A DNA stretch of 64,000 bases from Portunus trituberculatus (Eukaryota; Arthropoda; Malacostraca; Decapoda; Portunidae), in assembly GCF_017591435.1 (NCBI RefSeq), contig NC_059259.1, forward strand, positions 905,575 to 969,574. Direction: 5' to 3'. Shown here piece by piece: positions 55,764 to 64,000 of this stretch. A program made the translations under genes and the position numbers. The notes beneath the pieces are model-generated. The model searched no databases and was not told the origin of the DNA. It was given only the letters and a program-made list of their open reading frames with translations. The first letter of the stretch is position 1. Every line of letters begins with the position of its first letter.

Positions 55764-58713
55764 TTGCCACTGCTACTGTCAGGTCCCCCATGTAATTGGC
55801 GACCTGGGGTATACCATAATAATTGCCTTGCCTGGTGTTGCGGCTCCTCCAGGTGGACCTTTTATTCCGCTGTGTTTTCTCTTTTTTATGGAGTTTCATT
55901 TTATTTAATTTTCCTCATTACCCTTAGTGGTGATGTTCACCCTAATCCCGGTCCTCGTAATAACTGTTGTAAGGCCTTATACATTAATATTCGGGGCCTA
56001 AAGGCCAACTTGCAAGACGTTGCAGTTGCGTCCTCCAAATATGATATAATTTTTGTTCAGAGACTCTTGTTTCGAGCTTCAGGCATGTTTCTGAGATTCT
56101 GATTCCTAATTTCAAGAGGCCTCTTCTTCTGAGGCGTGATTCTATCCCTAGAGCTCGGGGGATGTGTATATACTTACGTCCAGCATGCAGCGCTTCACGC
56201 ATTACCAAATTTGAGTGTGGCTGTCATGAAATGATGCTGGTTAAAATTTGCAGTCGTTTTAATAACTACTATATCTTCTCTGTATATAGAAATCCCGATC
56301 TTGATGATTCTATTTATGACTGTTTGCTAAATTCTATGGCATCTATTCAAGAATCAGACCCTAAAGCTTCCTTTGTTTTTGTTGGTGATGTTAATGCACA
56401 TCATCAGGATTGGTTGAACTCCGTTTCTCAAACAAATCAACATGGTCGGGCTGCTCTAGATTTTAGTAACCTCACCGGTTGTGAGCAGATCGTTCATAGC
56501 CCAACTCACGTCTCGGGTAATTGCCTTGATCTTCTTTTACAGACGCCCCTCTGCAGTAACTTTGCAGGTCGTCCCTCCCCTTGGTAGCACAGACCACTCT
56601 GGCTTGTCTTTCAATATTCAAACTTCATTTCCTATTCCGGACGAGCCAATATCGCGGAAAGTATTTCTAAAGTCACGAGCCAATTGGACTGGTGTCATTG
56701 CCGATTTTAACAACATTGTATGGCGGGAAATTTTACATTCTGATAGTCCAATTGATTCCCTTAACAGTGTTTTACTTAACATTAGTGAAAGAAGAATTCC
56801 TTCTAAAATAATTCGAAGTCGTCGCAAGGACAGTGCCTGGTTTAATGATGACTGCAGGCGTGCTCAGCGTGGAAAACAGGTTGCTTATTGTGAATGGTCC
56901 CGACTGCGTTCACCTGAATCATGGGAAAATTACGTTCGTCTGCGTTTATTTGCCCAACGTACATATTCTAGCGCACAGGATGAGTACAATGAACACCTTA
57001 AAAATGTTCTGATTGGCACCTCCCAACCACACTCATGGTGGTCAGCTTTAAAGCAATCACTCTTTGGTGTGGACTCAAGTTTACCTCCTCTGTCATGTAC
57101 TGACGGTTCAATCTGCCATAATTCTAAGGACAAAGCCAATCTTTTAGCTTCCGTTTTAACTCGAAACAAAGTGATGAAGAGTTTGATCTGCCGCCGTCTT
57201 GTCCCCAGGACATTAAATTACACTCCATTGCCTTTAAGTCCTCCGAAATCTTAAGATATCTTAATGAGTTAGACTCATTCGGGGGTTGTGATCCTTTGGG
57301 TTTTCTGCCTCTTTTTTACAAAAAGATTGCTTCTCCTCTCGCTCCAAAATTGGCAGTTATTTTTAGAGCTCTTTTTCGTAAGGGTTCTTTTCCGGTATGC
57401 TGGCGTACTGCAAATGTTACCCCTATTCCAAAGGGATCTTCATCCTCCATTCACCCCGGTGACTATAGACCCATTTCCATAACCCCGGTGTTATCTAAGA
57501 TTTTTGAGCGCCTGCTGGCCAAGCGTCTCAATCGTTTTTTAGATATTAATAATTTGTTGCCATCTAGTCAGTTTGGTTTTAGAAAAGGTCTCAGTACTTC
57601 TGATGCTCTCGTTTGCATAACGCACGACATGCAAGCTGCCCTTGATGCTGGTCATGAATCTAGAGTAATTTCACTTGATTTTAGTTCTGCATTTGATCGT
57701 GTTAATCATAGAGCCCTTTTATCGAAAGTTAGATCTATTGGTATTGGTGGCCGCGTCCATCAAGTTCTGTCAGAGTTCCTAACGAGTCGAAGGCAGCGTG
57801 TGACTGTTGATGGCTGCCTTAGTTCTTTTAGTCCAGTTGTATCCGGTGTTCCGCAGGGAAGTGTTCTGGGACCTCTTCTTTTATTATTTATACATCTGAC
57901 ATGTGGTGTGGGATTGAATCTAATATGGTTGCTTATGCTGATGACACCACTATATATGCGACAATTCCTTCCCCACAGGATAGGCAGAGAGTCGCTAATG
58001 TACTCACTCAAGATGTTTCAAGGATTCTGTCATGGTGTGATCGGTGGGGTATGAAACTGAACCCGAGTAAATCCCATAGTATGGTTATTAGCAGATCAAG
58101 GACACCTTTCCCAGTTCACCCTGATATTGTTGTCAACGAAGTACCTATTCCTAATTGTTCGTCTCTGAAGTTACTCGGAGTCACCCTTGATCCCAAACTT
58201 ACTTTTGAGTTGCACTTGCGTTCACTTGCATCATCAGTCTCATGTAAAGTTGGTTTGTTACGCAAATGTAGGCGGATATATTCCTCTGATGATATTGTAA
58301 GAAATTGCTTTTACTCTTTCATACTGCCTCATTTTGAATATTGTCACTCTGTGTGGATCTCTGCAGCAGAGTCTCACTTAAAGCTTTTAGATAGAGCATT
58401 CAACCAGATTAAATTTCTTCTTCCTAATCTTGAGATTAATCTTCGGCATCGTCGTTTGGTTGGATCATTGTCCTATTTCTTCAAAATCATGTCTAATTCC
58501 AACCACCCGTTGCATTGTCATTTGCCTGCCCCTTCACTACCAGCACGTGCTACAAGACAATCCTTGATCATGAATGACCGTTCCTTGTCTGTGAATCGAT
58601 GTAATACTTCACAATTTTCCCGGTGTTTTATCCCAGTATCTGCTAGACTCTGGAATACAATTCCCAACGAGATTGTTAATTCTAGTAACATTGAAGCATT
58701 TAAAAACGTGTGA
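55764..58713 (+). pseudogene. Element K ORF2: 2A-like leader, endonuclease, RT (four one-base shifts)
   Basis: A hydrophobic leader ends in GDVHPNPGP (55929-55955). The endonuclease follows: LYINIRGLKANL, then after a shift CSETLVSSFRHV, GDVNAHHQDW (catalytic Asp/Asn), the usual DLLLTDA region (second shift) and TDHSGLS. The linker has WFNDDCRRA. RT: after a third shift NVTPIPKGS, DYRPISITP, SQFGFRKGLSTSDA, LDFSSAFDRVNH, SGVPQGSVLGP, a fourth shift, then YADD at 57934-57945, KLNPSKS, LLGVTLD, FEYCHSVW and a C-terminal domain ending KAFKNV. Only four single-base shifts break about 970 codons, mostly near homopolymers, so sequencing error or recent decay are both possible. Confidence 0.88.
55929..55955 (+). 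other. 2A-like motif in K copy 2
   Basis: Same residues and frame as at 45799-45825. The motif lies a few residues before the endonuclease start YINIRGLKAN, the position where 2A peptides are found in other non-LTR ORF2 proteins. Confidence 0.7.
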
Positions 58714-58898
58714 ATACCTTTCTTCTCTCTGAACTCACTACCTCTTAGATCTCTACCAATCTTCCTATTCTGTTGTTCATTCCTGTTACTTCCTTTCACT
58801 TATCGGTGAGGTGCCGCCCACTGGGCCTTTGGGTTTATGCAGTTATGCTTTCCAGTGGGTCGCCTTCATTGACCTCATAATAATAATAATAATAACAA

Positions 58899-59985
58899 CA
58901 GAGTACCACATGGAAGACTTCTCTGGATAATAGAACACATGCGAGGAATAAAGGGGAATATATCTTAGAATGGATGACAGACTACCTAACAGATAGGGAT
59001 ATGAGGATAACGATAAGAGACACACCATCTAGTTGGAGCAGAGTCACTAGTGGCGTACCACAGGGTTCAGTGCTGGCACCAATTACACTCCAATGAACAA
59101 TATGCAAGACGGTCTGAGTTGTTACATGAATTTGTTTGCAGATGATGTGAAACTTTTGAGAGTGGTAAGGATCATCGAAGACTAGGGAATAGCTGAAAGA
59201 TATTGACAAGATCTGGAAGTGGAGCCAAGAGTGGAAATTAGAATTTAATACCAGGAAATGCCATGTAATGGAAATGGGTAAAAGTAATAGAAGACCTAAA
59301 TGGGAATATAAAATGGGAGAAGAGATTATTATGAAAACTAGTGATGAAAAAGACTTGGGAGTGATTATACAAGACACCCTGACCCCAAAAAGACACAACA
59401 ATGGACTATTTGCTTCAACATACAAGACACTAACTAACTTCAGGGTGGTGTTTCATTAGCTACATGGACAAGAGTAAGATGAAAAAGATCACAACCATTA
59501 CGATAGGATCCAGACTAATATGCAGCAGTGGTGTGGTCACCATACAGGCAGAAAGACATCAAGAGAATAGGAAGAATCCAAAAGACCACTACACAGATGG
59601 TCCCATGTAAATAAAGGATCTTCCCTATGAAGAAAGACTGAAGGAAATGGAACTACAACCTTTGAAGGATAGATGGGAAAGAGGAGATCTAATAACGATG
59701 TTTAAGTTAGTAAACTGTATGGGAAAGATAAACACACAAGATCAGTATCATTGACAGAGAATGGAGATAGATGAACAAAGGCCATTCCAAGAAGATCAAG
59801 AAAAGTCAGTGTTTGAGAAACATTAAAAGTTAAGTTTTCCACAAAGGACGGTGGATATTTGGAACGGATTGAGTGAAGAGATTGCAGCAGCAGAAAGTGT
59901 GCACAAATTAAAGAAAAAATTGGATAAATATATATATGGAGACAGGTCACAATGAATCCCACTCAAACCCAGTAATATACACACA
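58899..59985 (+). pseudogene. Family-2 fossil L: RT second half
   Basis: Starts at RVPHGRLLW, then WMTDYLTDRDMRITIR, GVPQGSVLAP in a shifted frame, a damaged FADD region, WKLEFNTRKCHVMEMGKS, EKDLGVIIQD and the C-terminal domain, ending CCCAGTAATATACACAC. Many frameshifts. It abuts the tail of K. Confidence 0.8.
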
Positions 59986-60231
59986 AGTTTAGGTTAGACT
60001 ATTATTCTGAGACACACACACAGGAAGAGAAAAAAATAATAAAGAAAAGTAAATAGAAAAAAAAAAATAGCCCCACAGGAGCATAAACCAACACACACAC
60101 ACACACACACACACTGCCCCGCAATAGTCAGGCGAGTGAAGCGAGTGGGTAAATTTTTAGTTTCAACCAATATAGCCTATCTTATATTTCTTTTTCCCTA
60201 TGTCTAACAACCTTGGGGTACCTCCTGGGAA
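59986..60231. other. (AC)-rich non-coding spacer
   Basis: Short (AC)n tracts at about 60013-60022 and 60090-60113, A-run 60056-60068. GCAATAGTCAGGCGAGTGAA here is echoed near 60820. No gene seen. Confidence 0.5.
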
Positions 60232-60751
60232 ACCTAACTTAACCTAACCTTATTATGTATTTCCGATAGGGTAAAATGGGGTTACAAATGCTGATACACC
60301 TAACCTAACCTAACCTAAATTCTGTCCTGAAGTTATTATTCAATTCCGATAGGATAAAATGCGGTTTGGGTCCGCCGTGGTACAGTGGAACCATGCGTAC
60401 TTTAGGGTCCGCTCTCCAAGCGCACGGGTTCGAATCCTGTCCACGGTCCGAGTGTAGGTTGGGCTTCCTCACTCGGGGCAACAGTTTCCTAGCGGGTGGG
60501 CTTTGAGATAGGAAGTACCCCAAAAAGTATCCCCTTTAGCCCAATAAATTCCCGTAAAAAGCCCACATGGTATATAAAAAAATAAAAAAAAAAAATACTC
60601 GTAGACCTAACCTAAATTCTGTCCCGAAGTTATAATTAATTTCCAATGGGGTACTATGGAGTTAGAAATGCTCGTAGACCTAACCTAACCTATCCTAAAT
60701 ATGTCCTGAAGTTATTATTAATTTCTGATAGGGTAAAATAGAGCTAGAAAT
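60232..60751. repeat. Tandem repeat of about 75-80 bp containing CCTAA clusters
   Basis: Four diverged units (60232-60297, 60298-60366, 60597-60677, 60678-60751), each with (A)ACCTAACCTAA, GT.C.GAAGTTAT.ATTA, TTTCCGATAGGGTAAAATGG and AGAAATGCTCGTAG. CCTAA is the complement of the arthropod telomere unit TTAGG. A SINE (60368-60596) splits the array. Confidence 0.85.
60368..60596 (+). mobile_element. tRNA-derived SINE, family S, copy 3 (best preserved)
   Basis: A-box TGGTACAGTGG (60378-60388), B-box GGTTCGAATCC (60427-60437), body with TGGGCTTCCTCACTCGGGGC and an A-rich tail (60574-60596). GCCGTGG at the 5' end can pair with CCACGGT after the B-box, as in a tRNA acceptor stem. Inserted in the CCTAA repeat, with a few host bases lost. 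Confidence 0.9.
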
Positions 60752-61140
60752 GGTAATAGAAGTGTGATATAGACCGTGAGTGTATTAAAAAGATCTGCAA
60801 ACCTACAGGGGCGTACACCAACACAATAGTCAGGCTAGTGAACCATCCAGTGAGGTGTGCGCACATGAACACGCACGTGGCGGCGATGGGACAGACCAAC
60901 GTGGGGAAGGAAAGGGTCGAAACCAGTAATATTGGCATGGCTCACCGCACACCCACGCTACTCCATCTTATATCACCCATTTCTCCGCCCCCACACGCCG
61001 CCCATACTACAGTGAGGGGCGCCACTTACCCTAACACCAGCACTGGACGCCGCCACCTCTGGGTCACGCTGGAAATGATGACCGAGTCGGGAACACTTCA
61101 ATGCCGCCGTCCACCCGCTAGCCCGCCATTGTGACACACG
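60752..61140. other. GC- and CpG-richer island, possible promoter, no gene proven
   Basis: The stretch 60840-61140 has many CpG dinucleotides and high GC, in contrast to the T-rich DNA after 61150. An open frame of 98 codons (60838-61134) shows no recognised domain. A CpG-rich first exon or promoter is possible but unsupported. Confidence 0.3.
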
Positions 61141-61624
61141 GGTTGGGCGGACCTGTGTGTGTTACCTGTTGCTATTTTGTTTTATTTCTTACTACGTTTT
61201 GCTTGTATAGAAGTTTTTGTTGTATTTTTATTATTCTTTGTATTTTTTGCTTTGTTTTTCTTCTTAGTTTTTATTTATTTTCTTTGTTTTTTAAATGTTG
61301 ATATTTGAATGATTGTCAGGCATATATCTTTTATTCAGTTGTTTTGAGAAGATTTATTGTTATTTTGTTAGTTCTTTTTTGTTTATTTTTGCCAAAGTTT
61401 GGTGTTGTTTCTATTTTCCTTATTTTTTTTCTAATCTCGATATTTTGATCGGTCTTAATTACCTCTTTAATAAATGCAGTAGTTTCACTTGAATTTTCGT
61501 GATATTTTGTCACTCATATATTGTCATTTCTATTCCTACCATTCTAAGGTACACAACCTGTCCTCGCCTTCAACAATAACTTGCTTCCTACCTCAGTCTC
61601 CTACATGTCATTCTATTCTTCTGG

Positions 61625-61626
<2 letters not shown>
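61141..61626. other. T-rich non-coding DNA
   Basis: Strong T bias with no supported gene or repeat relationship. Confidence 0.45.

Positions 61627-61710
<84 letters not shown>
61627..61710. repeat. (TA)n microsatellite
   Basis: About 84 bp of perfect (TA). Frames through it are artefacts. Confidence 0.98.
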
Positions 61711-61711
<1 letters not shown>

Positions 61712-61799
61712 TGCCATTTTAATTTTAATTGGCTCTCCATTTCCGATCTCCACTCCCCCAAAACATTAGCTTCTATTAGAAGCTAAGGATAGAAGCCTT

Positions 61800-63330
61800 C
61801 TATCCTTTTGCTTATGTCTCTATTCTCCAGTCTTCTTCTAAGTTCTCCTTTTCCTTCCATCTGCATGTTTACCTCTCTCCTCCATGATGATCCTAATCTG
61901 TTCTACGAAAGGACTTTCTTTGCCCATCTGTCATCTTCCAGTTCTATTTTCTTCATAAAGGACTTTTCCTTGGCAATGAATTCTATCTGGGAATGTGCTC
62001 CATCCCACGTCACCTCTAACTGCCTCTACACCTGTGCATCTGTATATACTGGCTCCTTGCGCCACCGACCTATCATTTCCTGCACTTTATCTAGATCCTG
62101 GATGCCCTTCTCTGTAAATCTTATTAGTTCTGCTCCATATAGGCAGTGTGGGACTGCCATTCCCTTCCACAGACTCCTGCCCACCTCATATATATTGATT
62201 ACTCTGTTTCCCTCATTAAGGATCATCCCAGCAACTTTCCTTGCCTTGTCTTTATTTATTTTTCTTTGTCTTTCCCACCTATGCCTTCATTACTGACCTC
62301 CATTCCCAAGTCTGCATACTTTCCCACCACTTCCATTATGCAATTTGCCATCACCCACTTTGCACTTTCATGAAGTGAATCACAGCTGTCGCTTTTTTCC
62401 AAGCTGAGCCGTAACCTGTAATAGTTCTTGCATGCGTTCCTTCCTGTCTGCCATCAGCACCATGTCGTCAGCACATGCCAGACATCCTAGTCTGCTGCCT
62501 CCAATGTCCACACATCTGCTGCTCACTCTGATTCTTTTTATCAGTTCCTCCAGGCACATGTTAAATTCAGTGTTGAGGACAACTCACAGGCCTGTTTCAC
62601 TCCAACATTGTTCTCTAACCATCCCATGCTCACTGATCCAAGGCTCTACTTTACCTCATTACCTTCATACACATTTTCTATCACTTTCAAAACTTTCATT
62701 TTCATTCCTGTGTGGTTTAGCAGACTGAGTAGTCTTTCTGTGTCCAAGAATAACATACAGTTCTTTCCCTGTTACTTTACTCTTTTCAATCATATCTCCT
62801 ATTATAAATGTTTTCCAGTCCTCCTCTTCCTTTACTGAGACCAGCTTGTTCTTTGCCCCATATTTTGCTTTCCTCTGTTCATCTACAATTTTTCAAATAA
62901 TTTCCTGAGTTTCTTTTTCAGCTTAATCCCTCCATGCTTTATGAATTCTCCAAGGATGCCATCAGTTCCTCCAGCTTTTCCAAACTTAATTTTTCTTAAG
63001 GCATCTTCCACATCTTTTTCCATGATCTCTGTGGCATTCATGTCCTTGGTGTTATTGAAAATTATTATGTCCTCCAGTGTCTCTTTTTCTGTATTCCTCA
63101 TTATCACCTCTTTCCAGATGTGTCCTACTTCAGTTTGTATCTTTTCACTATTCCTTGTTTCTCCTGTCAATTTTTAGTTTCACCTCATCTCTTACTACTT
63201 TCCCAAGATTCCTTTTCAATCACTTCCAACTTTCCTTCTCTAGTTCTCTACGAGGCATGCCATTTAATTTCTTGGTTTGCTCTTCCCATTCTGTAATTTT
63301 CTTCCTAACCAATACTTCCTGCAACGAGTG
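61800..63330 (-). pseudogene. Fossil RTE-like endonuclease-RT (RT part)
   Basis: Minus-strand motifs in order: IMEKDVEDALRKIKFGKAGG followed by TDGI.GEFIKHGG (about 63010-62930), a gap, CADDMVLMADR (plus about 62440-62478, catalytic Asp pair), LWKGMAVPHCLYGAELI (about 62170), LDKVQEMIGRW and a basic C-terminal end toward 61800. The pattern is that of RTE-type or related endonuclease-RT elements. Stops and shifts are frequent. The 5' end near 63330 is approximate. Confidence 0.7.
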
Positions 63331-63573
63331 ATAGCGAGAGAAAATTCTTTATACAGGTAGTCCCACGACAACTCTTTGTGCCACATTCCAGACTCTATGT
63401 GGTTCTGCCATATGTTATGGATTAAAGGATAATTCTGTCTGGTAATGCATACATAAAACAGAAAAATTCATGTTATAAATAGTCCAAACTGGCATTGAAT
63501 AACAAGTATTATTTGTCTATTATCTAGAAAAATAAAGGATAATTTCTGGATAACTAATATCAATATCATACAT
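63331..63573. other. 3' flank of the host exon, no gene seen
   Basis: Non-coding AT-rich DNA between the RTE-like fossil and the polyadenylation signal of the minus-strand host gene. Confidence 0.4.
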
Positions 63574-63579
63574 TTTATT
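63574..63579 (-). terminator. AATAAA polyadenylation signal
   Basis: On the minus strand TTGTAATAAAATG lies about 36 bp after the stop codon of the terminal exon at 63615-63729, a fitting distance for a short 3' UTR. Confidence 0.55.
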
Positions 63580-63614
63580 ACAAGTCTGAAAAATATAAAT
63601 GACAGTGCAGTAGC

Positions 63615-63729
63615 TTAATGGTCTTCACTCAAAACTCTGTTCTCAAGTGCAAGTGCCACAGCCTTAAATGGATCCTTGATGAAGTGAGGGTCTTGGTGGA
63701 TAGAGGCAAACATCTCGATGTCTGCCAAG
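63615..63729 (-). CDS. Terminal exon of an unidentified host gene
   Basis: On the minus strand a pyrimidine-rich acceptor (CTCTTCATCACTTTTCACATTGCAG) precedes 115 nt that read, in phase after one base, 37 codons ending TAA at 63617-63615. The peptide begins LADIEMFASIHQDPHFIKDP and ends LENRVLSEDH: hydrophilic, probably helical and non-repetitive, unlike any transposon protein here. A polyadenylation signal follows at 63574-63579. The upstream exons lie beyond the window or in 63840-64000. The protein family is not recognised. The pairing of a strong acceptor, an in-phase stop and a poly(A) signal makes a real gene likely. Confidence 0.6.
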
Positions 63730-64000
63730 CTGCAATGTGAAAAGTGATGAAGAGGTAACATTTATGTATTTCTTAAAATGAAATGCATAGTTTGCACAAT
63801 AAATGAAAGATAAAATCATCATATAATATACTACATGACCTATCCTAGAGAGATGGCACCATGCTTGTGTTCAGCTGATGGGTCCTCCAGTGCAGGCATT
63901 CACATGTGGACATCAGAAAATCAAAGAAGGCTGTCCACTTGGGATGAAAGTTCCCATTAGCAAAAAAGCCAAAGTCTATTGTTGTGATGAAAAACTGAAA
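63730..64000 (-). other. Presumed intron of the host gene
   Basis: No repeat seen. On the minus strand 63847-63983 an open stretch (FGFFANGNFHPKWTAFFDF and following) comes after CACAACAATAG, which could be an acceptor, but no donor fits and it ends in a stop, so an exon is not claimed. Confidence 0.3.

Larger units (their letters stand above)
47570..57705. repeat. Tandem duplication, unit 2 (10.1 kb)
   Basis: Repeats unit 1 from GCCACACAAC onward. It is shorter mainly because 43962-45223 of unit 1 is absent (junction at 55350/55351). Large parts are identical to unit 1, while patches at about 50600-51540, 52540-53000 and 53510-54000 differ strongly. Beyond 57705 element K continues, which unit 1 lacks. 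Confidence 0.93.
55351..58895 (+). mobile_element. Element K copy 2, near full-length Jockey-superfamily retrotransposon
   Basis: 5' UTR (55351-about 55700) with CT- and T-rich runs, a long ORF2, a 3' UTR (58714-58870) with GGTGCCGCCCACTGGGCC, and a tail (ATA)n/(ATAAT)n at 58878-58895. No separate ORF1 is seen. It is the most complete copy of three in the window (others 29336-30340 and 45224-47569). Confidence 0.9.

Noticed and set aside
60368..60450. Possible tRNA gene
   Set aside because: Acceptor pairing is partial, and the same sequence with body and A-tail occurs three times in the window, so it is a SINE.
60838..61134. 98-codon frame in the GC-rich island
   Set aside because: No domain, no splice support and low-complexity composition; only the island itself is noted.

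Overview
The window looks like repeat-rich intergenic DNA from an animal with a large genome, most likely a decapod crustacean (crab or shrimp). The reasons are the density of Jockey/CR1-superfamily non-LTR retrotransposons, long (AC)n, (AG)n, (TTA)n and (TA)n microsatellites, two families of tRNA-derived SINEs, and short clusters of CCTAA, the complement of the arthropod telomere motif TTAGG. The taxon is an inference. There are no bacterial operons, no CRISPR array and no rRNA genes.

Layout. 361-3694: CR1-type element A (+), with an ORF1 carrying a broken SGNH-esterase domain, cut off inside its reverse transcriptase (RT) by a (TTA)n tract (3690-4165). 4166-7115: Jockey-superfamily element B (+), interrupted by a SINE (5823-6042) and a solo LTR (6195-6871). 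7211-9468: CR1 element C (-), same family as A. 9469-about 14600: I/R1-like element D (-), with zinc-knuckle ORF1, endonuclease, RT and RNase H. 15536-16480: RT fragment E (-) with a long open frame. 16836-17910: 3' piece of a CR1 family-2 element (F) containing a 600-bp foldback element. 18900-20215: fossil RT (-). 20216-21859: C2H2 zinc-finger gene region with an inverted partial copy. 24337-28290: family-2 element G (-), and 31690-33154: its inverted near-twin H (+). 33155-35701: family-2 element I (+). 35871-57705: an 11.7-kb segment present twice in direct tandem. Each unit holds unique DNA, family-2 element J, a TTAA-flanked DNA transposon and a second inverted-repeat element nested in J, a tRNA-like SINE, and element K. 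The second K copy (to about 58895) is nearly full length and carries a 2A-like motif. 58899-60760: family-2 fossil L, then a CCTAA-containing tandem repeat with a SINE inside. 61800-63330: fossil RTE-like RT (-). 63615-63729: a well-formed terminal exon of an unidentified host gene (-).

How the parts relate. Little here is ordinary host sequence. The credible host pieces are the ten-finger zinc-finger gene (20812-21717), the terminal exon near the right end, and a weak candidate exon at 36989-37163 (repeated at 48685-48859). The rest is a nested record of transposition. Its order can often be read because removing an insert and one target-site copy restores the interrupted reading frame. All frameshifts quoted are visible in the sequence. 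Family assignments rest on motif recognition only, without a database search.
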